Under the pieces are notes generated by a model. The model ran no database searches. It had not been told where the DNA came from and saw nothing but the letters and a program-made list of their open reading frames with translations. Below are positions 7,838-16,833 of a stretch of DNA of 64,000 nucleotides, piece after piece; the first letter of the stretch is position 1; each line of letters opens with the position of its first letter. Source of the stretch: Hirschia sp964342355 (GTDB lineage: Bacteria > Pseudomonadota > Alphaproteobacteria > Caulobacterales > Hyphomonadaceae); contig CAYFFG010000007.1 in NCBI GenBank assembly GCA_964342355.1, positions 1 to 64,000 of the forward strand. The letters run 5' to 3'. The translations under genes and the position numbers were made by a program.

Positions 7838-8881
7838 CTACTCAGCGGCCATCATCGTGAATGACACGGACTGCTCTTCGCCATTCGCCACTGTCTGCAG
7901 GAACAGCCGGTGCGGGCCTGGCTCCTTGAAGGTCACTTCGAACTGAAGATCTGGTCCGCCCCGTGAGTTCGCTCCATGGGGATGATCGCCTTCCGGGTGG
8001 GCATGCACCATTTCCGTGGCGCCTGCATTGAAGCCGACAAGATGCGCATAGGCGCCCATGATCGGCTCCAGTGCCTGGAAGGGTGCGCCGTCTGCGCCTG
8101 TGACTGACACCGTCATGCGGACCGGCGCGCCGACCGTGACCGGTCCATCGGGCTGGAGCGTATAGGTCAGCCCGCCCGCACTTGCGGTCAGCGTTTCTGT
8201 CTGCGGCAGCTCAGGGCCTGCAGTCTCGCCCACAATCAGGGCCTCCGAAACCGTAATGGCGTTGCCGCCCATCGCATGGTGGTTGTCATGGTCATCGCCG
8301 TGATCGTGATGATCGTCTTCCGCATGGCTGTGGTCGTCTTCGCCATGGCCATGATGATCGTCATCTCCGTGATCGTGTTCACCTGTTTCGGCGAGCGTAT
8401 AGTCCGCCCAGACCCGATAGGTGCGGCCATACTCCGGGGTGAACGTCACCTGATAGAGTCCGTCAGGTCCAAGCGCCGGGTGGGTGTGGGTGTAGTCTTC
8501 GAGGGCTTCATCCACGATCAGGACATGCAGCTTGTGGTCATGGACCGTCGCGAGGTCTCCAGCGCCGACAGGAAGGCCTTCGGCGTCGGAGAGGATGAGT
8601 GAAAAGGTGAAAGGCTGACCGGCGACAGGTGTGTCCGTCAAGGCAAAGCCGAGCACGGGCTCACCATGGGCCGCGTGGTCGTGGTGATCGCCATCATCGC
8701 CATGCTCGTGGCCGTGGTCATCCTCTGCGCCGTGTTCGTGCACATCGCCTGAGTCATGGGCGTGATCGGCATCAGGGCCATGGTCATGCCCATGATTATC
8801 AGCGCCTTGCGAACACCCGGCCAGCGCGAGGAGGCCGAGCGCGAGCAATAGACTTCTGTGAGAGGGCTGAATGGCTTTCAT
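7838..8881 (-). CDS. His-rich periplasmic lipoprotein of the RND operon
   Basis: A 347-residue exported protein and last gene of the block A operon. The start is the ATG at 8881; it gives a lipoprotein signal with lipobox LAGC (about residues 20-23), whereas a longer frame to 9013 would add a basic leader of no sense. Two dense His/Asp/Glu blocks (about residues 28-72 and 165-205) could bind several metal ions. Between and after them are two beta-rich domains with conserved His in THTHPALG and VHAHPEGDHPH. It probably buffers or delivers metal in the periplasm to the pump. I do not recognise a named family; the domains resemble small beta-sandwich copper or heme accessory folds. Confidence 0.8.
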   Translation of the reverse strand: MKAIQPSHRSLLLALGLLALAGCSQGADNHGHDHGPDADHAHDSGDVHEHGAEDDHGHEHGDDGDHHDHAAHGEPVLGFALTDTPVAGQPFTFSLILSDAEGLPVGAGDLATVHDHKLHVLIVDEALEDYTHTHPALGPDGLYQVTFTPEYGRTYRVWADYTLAETGEHDHGDDDHHGHGEDDHSHAEDDHHDHGDDHDNHHAMGGNAITVSEALIVGETAGPELPQTETLTASAGGLTYTLQPDGPVTVGAPVRMTVSVTGADGAPFQALEPIMGAYAHLVGFNAGATEMVHAHPEGDHPHGANSRGGPDLQFEVTFKEPGPHRLFLQTVANGEEQSVSFTMMAAE

Positions 8882-8918
8882 GGGAGGGCTCCTGGATATC
8901 GTGTTTCTGAGTATGGGC

Positions 8919-11900
8919 TTATTCGGCGGGGTGCGCGACCGGAATGGGCGGCGTCGCTTCGGCGGTTCTCGGCTCCCTTGCGCCAAACCGGGCATAAAGC
9001 GCAGGCAGGACAATCATGTTGAGCACGGTCGAGGTGGTGAGTCCGCACAGGATCACCATGGCCATGGGCGACTGGATCTCGCTGCCCGGTTCACCGGCGG
9101 CAAGCGCCAGCGGCACCAGGGCGAGCGCGGTGGCGAGCGCCGTCATCAGGATCGGGACGAGCCGCTCCATGGCACCCTGCCTGACAGCGGCAAGGAAATC
9201 CTCTGCCTCGCCCGTGTCCACGAGATGACGGATATGCGCGACCATCATCACCCCGTTCCGCGTAGCGATGCCAAACAGGGTGATAAAGCCGATGATCGAG
9301 GCGACCGAGAGAATGCCGCCGGACAGATAGACCCCCGCCACACCGCCGATCAGGGCAAGCGGCAAATTGATCATGACCAATGTCGCATCCCGCGCGGAGT
9401 TGAAGGCCATGTAGAGCAGCAGGAATACGCCGATGATCACCGCGATGGACAGGATGGTCAGGCGGCTGGTGGCCGCATTCGCGCTCTCGAACTGCCCACC
9501 ATATTCGACATAATAGCCAGATGGCAGCTCGACCCCCGCCTCGATATTGCTGCGAATATCATTCACCGTGCTGAGAAGATCGCGGCCCGACACATTGGCC
9601 ATGACCACGATCTTGCGAGACGCATTCTCCCGGCTGATCGTATTGGGGCCACGGTCGCGGCGAATATCCGCCAGCGCCTTCAGCGGCACCTCCGCGCCGG
9701 TCGGAGTGATGAAGCGCGCCTCGCGGATCGCATCGAGGCTTTCGACAGCGTCGGTGCCGTAGCGCACGACAAGGTCAACGGCGGCGCTGCCTTCCAGCAC
9801 GCGGCTGACTTCAGCCCCCGCAAAGGCGGCCTCGATCATTTCGGCGACATCGCCTGTCGCCAGCCCATATTGCCCGATCACCTCGCGGCGAAAATCCACG
9901 GTGAGGACGGGAATGTCGGCCTGCTGCTCTATGGACAGATCGACCACGCCCGGCACGGTTTTCATCACGGCACGGATCGATTCCGCCTGGCGGCGCAGCT
10001 CGTATAGGTCCGGACCGAACAGTTTGACCGCGATATTTGCGCGCGTGCCTGACAGCATATGGTCAATGCGGTGGGAGATCGGCTGGCCGATGGTTATGTT
10101 CATGCCGGGTGCAGCCGAAAAAGAAGACCTCAGGTCTTCGAGGAAGTCTTCTTTCGAGCGGTCCCCCATGCGCAGGGCGACGTCGATTTCCGAAGCGCTG
10201 ACGGCCTGGGCGTGTTCATCCAGTTCTGCCCGGCCGGTGCGCCGCGCCGTCGCGACGACTTCCGGCTGCTGCAGGATGATCTCCTCGACCAGACGGCCGA
10301 GTTCATCGGACTGTTCAAGCGAGGTACCAGGAAGCGTCACGGCGCTGATGGTCAGACTGCCCTCGTTGAAATCCGGCAGGAAGGAACGCCCGGCCATGAA
10401 CAGGAAGGCGGACGCGATGATCAGGCCGCCAATCGAAAGCGCGGTGAGCACTTTCCAGCGCTTCAGCGTTGCATCGAGCACCGGCGCATAGGCCGCCTTC
10501 GACATGCGCGAGAGCCAGGGATCATGCCCGGCTTTCACCGCGCCGTCCTTCGGCATCAGGATGTCCGAGAGCGCGGGCGTCACCGTGACCGCAACGAGCA
10601 GCGAGGCGGCAAGCGCGATGACATAGGCGAGCCCCAGGGGTTGCAGGAGGCGGCCTTCGACGCCTGTCAGGAAGAAGAGCGGCAGGAAGACCAGCATGAT
10701 GATCAGGGTCGCAAAAACGATGGAGCCCTGGATTTCCCGGGTCGCCTCTCCGACAACCGTCAAAACCGGGCGCGACGCCTCAAGCGAGCGGTTCTCGCGC
10801 AATCGCCGCGCAACATTCTCCACCACAATGATGGCGTCATCGACCAGCGCGCCAAGCGCAATCGCCATGCCGCCCAGCGTCATCGTGTTGATGCTGGCGC
10901 CCATGGCTTTCAGGCCAAGGATTGTGACCACGAGTGAGAGCGGGATCGCCAGCAGCGAGATCGAGGTCGCCCGCCAGCTCATCAGGAAGGCGAAGACAAT
11001 TATCAGGACAAGGATCGCCCCGTCGCGCAGGGCGTGACTGACATTGGTCACCGCGACCGAAATAAAATCAGCCTGGCGGAAGATGCGGGTTTCAATGGTC
11101 ATGCCGTCTGGCAGGCTCGCCTGCGTCTCGGCGATCACCCGGTCAATCTCTTCGGTGAGAGCGAGCGTGTTCGTATCGGGCTGCTTCTGAATGCCGAGAA
11201 TGACGGCGTCATCGCCATTGTGTGAGCCGGACCCGCGCTTGAGCGCAGGTCCGATATCGACCGTTGCCACATCACGCACGAGGATAGACACGCCGTCGCG
11301 CACGCCAACCGAGGTTGTCGCGATATCGTCAATGGTTTGTGCGCGCCCGATCCCGGTGATCAGGTATTCCTGACCGCCCTGGGCAACAAAGCCGGCTGAT
11401 GAGTTTTCATTCGATCTGGCGACCGCGTCGGTGACCGCCTCAAGGGTCAGGCCATAAGCGGCAATCCGGGCCGGATCGACCATGACCTGGTATTGCTTCG
11501 TGTCCCCACCAATCGGGATGACCTGTGCGACGCCCGGCACGGCGAGCAAGCGTCGGCGCAGGGTCCAGTCAGCAGCGGTCTTGATCTCCATGGCATCATG
11601 GGCGTCCGATTTGAGCGCGATGAACATGATTTCGCCCATAATGGAGGAGACAGGCGCTAGCACCGGCGGCGGCACGTCTGGCGGCAGCGTCTCCTGCACG
11701 AGCTGGAGCTTTTCCGAGACGATCTGCCGGGCGCGGTAAATGTCCGTACCCCATTCGAAATCGACCCAGACAATGGCGCTGCCCACCGATGTGGAAGACC
11801 GCACCCTGCGCACGCCGGACGCGCCATTGAGCGCGGTCTCGATCGGGAAAGTGATCAGCGTTTCAACTTCTTCCGGGGCCATGCCATGGGCTTCGGCAAC

Positions 11901-12047
11901 AATCGAGACGGTCGGCGCGGTGAGGTCCGGAAACACATCGACCGGCATCCGCATGGCTTCGATCGCGCCCCAGACCAGAAACCCGACGGCAGCGATCAGA
12001 ACGAACAGGCGATGGGTCAGCGAGGCTTTGACGATTTGGGTGATCAT
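8919..12047 (-). CDS. HME-RND heavy-metal efflux pump (CzcA/CusA family)
   Basis: A 1042-residue inner-membrane proton-driven metal exporter. The opening THRLFVLIAAVGFLVWG helix, MPVDVFPDL, the LGALVDDAIIVVENVARR segment in TM4 and a second set of six helices after about residue 850 are standard HME-RND features. Length is typical. The TM4 motif, with Asp-Asp in place of the CusA-type VDASIVLVEN seen in the second pump at 18351-21578, shows it belongs to a different subgroup, so the substrate is not safely called copper. It lies 12 bp downstream of its adaptor gene and 37 bp before the His-rich lipoprotein, and should be controlled by the BlaI-like repressor at the operon front. Confidence 0.93.
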   Translation of the reverse strand: MITQIVKASLTHRLFVLIAAVGFLVWGAIEAMRMPVDVFPDLTAPTVSIVAEAHGMAPEEVETLITFPIETALNGASGVRRVRSSTSVGSAIVWVDFEWGTDIYRARQIVSEKLQLVQETLPPDVPPPVLAPVSSIMGEIMFIALKSDAHDAMEIKTAADWTLRRRLLAVPGVAQVIPIGGDTKQYQVMVDPARIAAYGLTLEAVTDAVARSNENSSAGFVAQGGQEYLITGIGRAQTIDDIATTSVGVRDGVSILVRDVATVDIGPALKRGSGSHNGDDAVILGIQKQPDTNTLALTEEIDRVIAETQASLPDGMTIETRIFRQADFISVAVTNVSHALRDGAILVLIIVFAFLMSWRATSISLLAIPLSLVVTILGLKAMGASINTMTLGGMAIALGALVDDAIIVVENVARRLRENRSLEASRPVLTVVGEATREIQGSIVFATLIIMLVFLPLFFLTGVEGRLLQPLGLAYVIALAASLLVAVTVTPALSDILMPKDGAVKAGHDPWLSRMSKAAYAPVLDATLKRWKVLTALSIGGLIIASAFLFMAGRSFLPDFNEGSLTISAVTLPGTSLEQSDELGRLVEEIILQQPEVVATARRTGRAELDEHAQAVSASEIDVALRMGDRSKEDFLEDLRSSFSAAPGMNITIGQPISHRIDHMLSGTRANIAVKLFGPDLYELRRQAESIRAVMKTVPGVVDLSIEQQADIPVLTVDFRREVIGQYGLATGDVAEMIEAAFAGAEVSRVLEGSAAVDLVVRYGTDAVESLDAIREARFITPTGAEVPLKALADIRRDRGPNTISRENASRKIVVMANVSGRDLLSTVNDIRSNIEAGVELPSGYYVEYGGQFESANAATSRLTILSIAVIIGVFLLLYMAFNSARDATLVMINLPLALIGGVAGVYLSGGILSVASIIGFITLFGIATRNGVMMVAHIRHLVDTGEAEDFLAAVRQGAMERLVPILMTALATALALVPLALAAGEPGSEIQSPMAMVILCGLTTSTVLNMIVLPALYARFGAREPRTAEATPPIPVAHPAE

Positions 12048-12059
12048 GTCTTGTGGTCC

Positions 12060-13652
12060 CTAATGCGCATGGCCATGGCCAGCTTCGGCAGGACCCGATG
12101 CGGCAAGGTGGACAAGATAGGCCCCGCGCGAGACGACGCGCTCGCCGGGCTCAAGACCCGAAGCGATCCCGACCTTCTCGCCATCGCGCAAGGCGATGGT
12201 CACAACTCGGCGTCTCCAGTTTTCGCCATCGGCCATGACGAAGACCACGTCCTGGCCCGCCTCATCGATCAGGGCCGAGGCCGGAATGGCAGGACCGGTG
12301 AAGCTGTCAGAGGTGCGAACGCCCGCCGAGACCGAAGCGCCCGAGCGGAGTAAGCTGGCGGCATTGTCGAACTCGAACACGATAGGCGCAGTGCGCGAGA
12401 CCGGATCGATCGCAGCGCGCGCAGAAACGAGACGTCCCTCCATGTCATTCAGATCGTAGGCGGCATTGCTGCCGGGTATAGAGAAGAAGGCACCTATGGG
12501 GACGCCAAGCCGCCCCATGTCGGCTTCGGCCACGCGGGCGACAAGGCGAAGCCTATCGTCATTGACGATGTGGAACAGAGGATTGCCGGAACTGGCGAAC
12601 CCGCCCGGCGTCACATTCACTTCCATCACCCGGCCATCAATCGGGGCGCGGATCACGACCCCGCCCGAGCCGCCTGCGGCGCTGGCGCGGCTGCGCGCGG
12701 CTTCAAAGCGGGCTTCGGCCTGGCGTTCGGCTGACCGGGCCTCATCAACGCGTCTTTGCGGCACGGCACCATCGGCAAACAGGTCTTCAACACGTGTGCG
12801 CTCGGTGCGCGCCGCTTCGAGGGCGGCTTCTGCGCTGGCGCGCTCGGCATCGAGTGAGGCGCGGTCGAGATCGCCGCCGAGGCGCGGCGTGATCCGCGCC
12901 AGAACATCACCGCGCTTTACTGCAGCGCCGAGTTCCGGAAAGCCGTCCTGAGGAGCGCTGATCACCCCATCGGTCGGCGCGGCGACCCGCGCTTCAGCGT
13001 TCGGCGAGACCGACAATGTGCCCGGCGCCGAGACGACACGCGAGAGTGTGGCATCGAGAACAGGCGCCGTGGCGAAATCGACTTTCCACTGCTGCTCTTT
13101 CAGGAATGGGATCAGGGTCTCATCGTCGGCCTCTTCGGGCAGTGAAGCGTCAGCCTCCTCAGTTGTGCGATAGACCTGGTACTCACCGAGATCGTGCACG
13201 GCGCGCAGATCGCCGGAGATCAACTCGACTGTGACGCGTCGGCGAGCTGCACTGCGCGGCACTGCAACGGGACGGAAGATCCAGGCCGTGGGCGACGGTC
13301 CTGCCCGGAAGACTTCCTCGCCGACACCCCCGCCTGAGAAGCGGACAATCACTTCGCCCTCGCTGACCGGCGTGAAATCATCGAGCCGGGTGAAATGCGC
13401 GGCAAACGGGGATTCACGTCCCACAGCGAAGGGCGGAAATTCGACGAAAAGTTCGCTGACATCGGTAAAGTCGGTGACAACCACGCCGCCGCCATGACCA
13501 TGCCCGTGATCGCCGTCGTCTTCGCCATGGGCGTGCTCATCGCCGCCATGCTCATGACCGCCCGGGCCGTGATCGTGGCCATGATCGCCGCCGCCGCAAG
13601 CGGCGAGGCCAAGAAAAAGGAGGCATGCAGAATAAAGGGTGAAGCGGTTCAT
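12060..13652 (-). CDS. RND periplasmic adaptor with His-rich N-terminus
   Basis: A 530-residue membrane fusion protein linking the inner-membrane pump to the outer-membrane factor. It has a lipoprotein signal with lipobox LAAC near residue 19, then a Gly/His-rich stretch to about residue 55. An extra beta domain (about 60-190) follows, then the lipoyl halves around a coiled hairpin (LDAERASAEAALEAARTERTR region) and a barrel domain. The additional N-terminal domain before the lipoyl domain makes it longer than CusB or CzcB of model bacteria. The start ATG at 13652 overlaps the stop of the TolC-type gene, so the two are translationally coupled. Confidence 0.9.
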   Translation of the reverse strand: MNRFTLYSACLLFLGLAACGGGDHGHDHGPGGHEHGGDEHAHGEDDGDHGHGHGGGVVVTDFTDVSELFVEFPPFAVGRESPFAAHFTRLDDFTPVSEGEVIVRFSGGGVGEEVFRAGPSPTAWIFRPVAVPRSAARRRVTVELISGDLRAVHDLGEYQVYRTTEEADASLPEEADDETLIPFLKEQQWKVDFATAPVLDATLSRVVSAPGTLSVSPNAEARVAAPTDGVISAPQDGFPELGAAVKRGDVLARITPRLGGDLDRASLDAERASAEAALEAARTERTRVEDLFADGAVPQRRVDEARSAERQAEARFEAARSRASAAGGSGGVVIRAPIDGRVMEVNVTPGGFASSGNPLFHIVNDDRLRLVARVAEADMGRLGVPIGAFFSIPGSNAAYDLNDMEGRLVSARAAIDPVSRTAPIVFEFDNAASLLRSGASVSAGVRTSDSFTGPAIPASALIDEAGQDVVFVMADGENWRRRVVTIALRDGEKVGIASGLEPGERVVSRGAYLVHLAASGPAEAGHGHAH

Positions 13653-14887
13653 CGGTCAGTCTCCGGAAGACGTTCAGCAATGGCGAGCGCGGCAGTGCGC
13701 GCGTCCAGCTTGAGGGAAAGGCTCTGGCGCTGCGCGTCGCGGGCCGAGCCGAGCGCATCGATCACTTCGAACACAGCGATTTCACCGCCATTGAAGGCCG
13801 ACAGAGCAATGCGGCGCAGCTCCGAGGCTGAAGCGAGCGCGCCCGCATCATAGCGTGTCGCGGCCTCGCGCAGCGCGTCTAGGCGATATTGCAACGTCGC
13901 AAGATCGGCGGCGACCTGGTCTTCGGCAAGCCTGAGGCGGGCCTCTGCAGCGCTCGCCTCTGCGGCGCGGGCACGATATTCGCCCTGGTTGCGATCAAAA
14001 AGCGGCAGCGGGACGCTAAAACTGAGAAGGAGACCGGTTTCATCGAACGGCCCTTCAATCTGCCGAAAACCCGCGCCAACGGTCACATCTGGCGTGTAGC
14101 GGCTGGCAGATCGTTTGCGCCAGTCAGCGGCTTCGGCTTCGGCTTCAAGGGCGGCGATGGCGGGCGAAACACCCGGCAGGTCCAACGGTTCATGATCAGG
14201 AAGGAGAGCGCCCACCAACGCCGCTTCTTGCGCGTCACCTGAACCGATCAGTGCAAAGAGGGATTGGCGCGCCTCGAATACCCGCGCCCCGGCTTGCGCG
14301 ACGGCGATATCAGCGGCCAGATATTCCTGGCGAACGCGTTCGACATCATAACGAGACGCATCTCCGCCATCCTGCCTGCGCTCTGTCGCAGCAAGCAGAC
14401 CTTCGAGTTCGTCCCGGTAGCGCTTTTCAATCGTCAGAGCTTCGTCATCAGCCAGCGCGGCATAGAACCGGCGACGCGCCTCGGCATCAATCCGTGCCCG
14501 TTCGCTGATCGCGCTTAGCGTTGCGGCTTGCAGGTCAGCTTGCGCTCCACGGGTATTGAGCGCGCGCCGACCGGAGACATCGAAGGTCTGCTCAAGCTGG
14601 ACGAACGTCTCAGACCCGTCTCCCGCAAACCCTTCTACACCTTCGCGCTCGAGGCTGAGCGTTGGGTTTGACCAGGTTCGCGCCGAGGTCAGGTTTCCCT
14701 CCGCAACGCCGATGGGGGCGTCAATCAGCTGGCTCGCCTCGGGGCGTTCCAGCGCCAGCCTTGCGGCGTCATCAGCGGTCAGGGTCTGCGCAAAGGCAGG
14801 CGATGCGAAGAGCGCCAGAACGGGCAGGACAAAAAGCCGATGAAGGATCGGTTTTTTGAGCATAGCAAGTCGGGAGAGAGGTTTCAT
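13649..14887 (-). CDS. TolC-family outer-membrane factor of the RND system
   Basis: A 412-residue outer-membrane efflux protein (CzcC/CusC type). It has a signal peptide that should be cleaved after AFA near residue 33, then two repeats of long alpha-helical coiled segments split by beta strands, for example LTSARTWSNPTLSLERE and the PLFDRNQGEYRARAAEA segment that is hallmark of this family. It forms the exit duct for the adaptor and pump downstream. It lies 6 bp after the M56 protease gene and overlaps the adaptor start. The frame is intact, in contrast to the second TolC-type gene at 23321-24537. Confidence 0.9.
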   Translation of the reverse strand: MKPLSRLAMLKKPILHRLFVLPVLALFASPAFAQTLTADDAARLALERPEASQLIDAPIGVAEGNLTSARTWSNPTLSLEREGVEGFAGDGSETFVQLEQTFDVSGRRALNTRGAQADLQAATLSAISERARIDAEARRRFYAALADDEALTIEKRYRDELEGLLAATERRQDGGDASRYDVERVRQEYLAADIAVAQAGARVFEARQSLFALIGSGDAQEAALVGALLPDHEPLDLPGVSPAIAALEAEAEAADWRKRSASRYTPDVTVGAGFRQIEGPFDETGLLLSFSVPLPLFDRNQGEYRARAAEASAAEARLRLAEDQVAADLATLQYRLDALREAATRYDAGALASASELRRIALSAFNGGEIAVFEVIDALGSARDAQRQSLSLKLDARTAALAIAERLPETDR

Positions 14888-14893
14888 GGAGGG

Positions 14894-15871
14894 TCAGTTC
14901 TGCAGAGAGAGGAAGAAGGATTCGATTTCGTGGTGGACAGGTTCTGCCGCCACCAGAAGGGCCAGCGCGCCGATCATAAGCAGGCAGGAAAAGATGATGA
15001 CAGCAGGCCGTGTCAGACCAAAATCCGGAGCAACCAGAGCGCGGGTGCGCGCTTCGATGTCGGAATGATCAAAGGCGGTGCTAAGCGGTAGGCTTTCGCC
15101 GCCGAGGGAGTGTCTCAGGCGTTCGACTTTGAGCAGCGTCTCTGCTGTGGGCACAGCGCCGAACGCCTTCGCCGCCGCCCGGTCGCAGATCTGCTCCTGT
15201 GCCAGTTCAAGCTCCGCAAGAAGTCGCGTTTTCATGTGCGGCAGGTGACCCAGGCTGAAGACGGAGACCAGCAGGCGAATGATCGAGTCCCGGCGCTGGC
15301 CATGGGCGGCCTCATGGGCGATCACGACCTCAACATCGGATCGATCAAGCCGCTTGACGAGCCCTTCGCTCAGAAAGATGCGGGGGCGTAGTAATCCTGC
15401 CGAGACCGCAACAATGCGATCCGTCACGAGGCGCGAGGCTCTGCCATTGCGCAAAGAAGATGCGGCGCGCAGCAGACGCTGGCTTTGTGTTGATTGGCTG
15501 ACCAGATCGAACAGAGAATGCGCTATCCAGACGATTAGCGCGCCTAGCGTCCCGGCGCCGAGCGCTATGAGCAGCACGGTATTCTCCGCACGTGCATGGG
15601 ACGAACAGATCGCGAGGTCAGCGTGACAATGATGGCTGACGAGATCAAACGGCAGAGCATGGGGCGACCAGGCAACCAGCTTCGCACCAAGAATGCCTGC
15701 AATCACGGGCGCAAGGGCGGAGAGCACGAGGATTACCGACCGGACCCCGGGAGAGACCTTGCGCAGAGGGCGCATAGAAACCGGACCGACAAGGCCCAGA
15801 ACGAGGCCCGCCGCCATGGCGATCCCGCACCCGCTAAGAACAGCGATCCATATGTCGGCCCAATAAATCAT
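14894..15871 (-). CDS. BlaR1-like M56 membrane protease, candidate metal sensor
   Basis: A 325-residue membrane protease of the M56/BlaR1 group. HEAAH at residues 186-190 is the zinc site, with Glu226 and Asp230 in the EQICD segment as later ligand positions. Hydrophobic segments lie near 7-30, 43-65, 96-119 and 290-312. In BlaR1 topology the loop between TM2 and TM3 is outside and the protease domain is inside. Here that outside loop (66-95) holds His71, His80, His81, Cys82, His83, Cys89 and His92. No penicillin-binding sensor domain follows TM4, only a short tail with two His. I infer that it senses periplasmic metal and cleaves the adjacent BlaI-type repressor. Its start overlaps the repressor stop (ATGA). 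Confidence 0.85.
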   Translation of the reverse strand: MIYWADIWIAVLSGCGIAMAAGLVLGLVGPVSMRPLRKVSPGVRSVILVLSALAPVIAGILGAKLVAWSPHALPFDLVSHHCHADLAICSSHARAENTVLLIALGAGTLGALIVWIAHSLFDLVSQSTQSQRLLRAASSLRNGRASRLVTDRIVAVSAGLLRPRIFLSEGLVKRLDRSDVEVVIAHEAAHGQRRDSIIRLLVSVFSLGHLPHMKTRLLAELELAQEQICDRAAAKAFGAVPTAETLLKVERLRHSLGGESLPLSTAFDHSDIEARTRALVAPDFGLTRPAVIIFSCLLMIGALALLVAAEPVHHEIESFFLSLQN

Positions 15872-16260
15872 TCCGCGGACTGCGCCTTCCTGGCCTCAGC
15901 GACAAGCTGTTCAAGGGCCGCCAGGGTTTCCGGTGTTGCAGTGGCGGTCAGTCCCGCGAAGGCGGCGAGCAAGCCGTCGGTCTTGCGCGCGCTGAAGCGA
16001 CCGAGCGCTTCATCGACCAGTCGCGCCATCACCGTTTCACGACTTTCGGCTGGCGCGTAAACATAGGCGTGTGAGACTTTCTCGCGGGTCAGGAGTTCCT
16101 TGCGATAGAGTCGCTCCAAGGTCGATTGCACCGTAGACAGGGAAATCCCGCGGGAGGCGCCGAAGCGCTTATGCAAGGCGTGCGCATCCGCTTCGCCACG
16201 AGACCAGATGGCCTCCAGCGTCGCGACTTCGAGATCACCGAGTTTCAATGGGGCACTCAC
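15868..16260 (-). CDS. BlaI/MecI/CopY-family winged-helix repressor
   Basis: A 130-residue repressor. The N-terminal winged helix reads LGDLEVATLEAIW, then HKRFGASRGISLSTVQSTLERLYRKELL, the standard BlaI/CopY recognition region. The C-terminal part is a helical dimer region where partner proteases cut in this family. It has no CopY-type C-terminal Cys cluster, so direct copper binding is unlikely, and signalling through the neighbouring M56 protease is the better reading. Start is GTG at 16260, with GGAG about 9 bases upstream. It is first in the block A operon and should repress it through the two dyads at 16279-16324. Confidence 0.88.
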   Translation of the reverse strand: MSAPLKLGDLEVATLEAIWSRGEADAHALHKRFGASRGISLSTVQSTLERLYRKELLTREKVSHAYVYAPAESRETVMARLVDEALGRFSARKTDGLLAAFAGLTATATPETLAALEQLVAEARKAQSAE

Positions 16261-16278
16261 AAGATCAGCTCCGGAACA

Positions 16279-16324
16279 GGTTATGGAATAACCCTAGAGC
16301 ATAAAATACCGATTAACAATCGGT
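16279..16324. promoter_or_regulatory. Two dyads upstream of the BlaI-like gene, candidate operators
   Basis: GGTTATggaATAACC (16279-16293) and ACCGATTaacAATCGGT (16308-16324) are perfect inverted repeats. Their centres are 30 bp apart, about three helical turns. They lie 19-64 bp upstream of the GTG start of the repressor, where the operon promoter should be. BlaI-family repressors commonly bind paired dyads, so both may be sites for the adjacent repressor, though the two arms differ in sequence. Confidence 0.6.
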
Positions 16325-16347
16325 GTTTTGCGCAACGACTCAGGCGC

Positions 16348-16719
16348 TCAGCTTTCCGGGGCCGATCCCATTAAATCGATCCCAACGCGTTGCAGGGCCG
16401 CCGCCATGAGAAAGTACAGGATGATCGTTAAGGCGGCCCCGGCGGCGAGCGCGGCGTAAAACGGCACATCGCGTTTCAGGAGCGCCGGGATAAGCAGAAA
16501 CATGGGCAGGCTCGGCAGGACGAACCAGAAAGTCGCCGCCGAATGTTCGGCGAGGCGTGCGGCGTCCTGCGTGTCTCGCCAGAGCCAAATCATGCCGAGT
16601 ACGGAGATCAGCGGCAGCGAAGCGACAAGCGCTGCAAAGCCTGGACTGCGTTTCCCGATCTCGGAAATCGCAAGAATAATAAATGCCGACAGGACGGTCT
16701 TAAAGACAAGATAAAGCAT
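16348..16719 (-). CDS. DUF3147-type small membrane protein
   Basis: A 123-residue, very hydrophobic protein with about four transmembrane helices (residues 2-20, 28-46, 63-80 and 86-108). The opening LVFKTVLSAFIILAISEIGK and the SLPLISVLGMIWLWRDT segment match DUF3147 proteins, which have no known role. It has a good ribosome binding site (AGGAG before the ATG at 16719). It is the last minus-strand gene of the copper block B, placed after the PepSY gene and just before the BlaI operon promoter, so it may be a passenger in the cus transcript. Confidence 0.7.
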   Translation of the reverse strand: MLYLVFKTVLSAFIILAISEIGKRSPGFAALVASLPLISVLGMIWLWRDTQDAARLAEHSAATFWFVLPSLPMFLLIPALLKRDVPFYAALAAGAALTIILYFLMAAALQRVGIDLMGSAPES

Positions 16720-16833
16720 CGTCTCTCCTGATCGTTGATTGAAGACTTTCGGGCCTCAGCGATCGGTCGCGACAAGGCGTCTGAGTGACTTGAGTCAATC
16801 CTACCACCACAAAGCCAAGATTGATTGGGAGGT

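Noticed and set aside
8871..10937. Long plus-strand open frames (378 and 292 codons) opposite the RND pump gene
   Set aside because: They are rich in Arg, His and Asp without any motif and lie opposite a conserved HME-RND gene; they come from the codon bias of the true gene.
15868..16260. CopY copper repressor
   Set aside because: The winged helix fits the wider family, but the C-terminal CxC-type metal site of CopY is absent, and an M56 partner is present.
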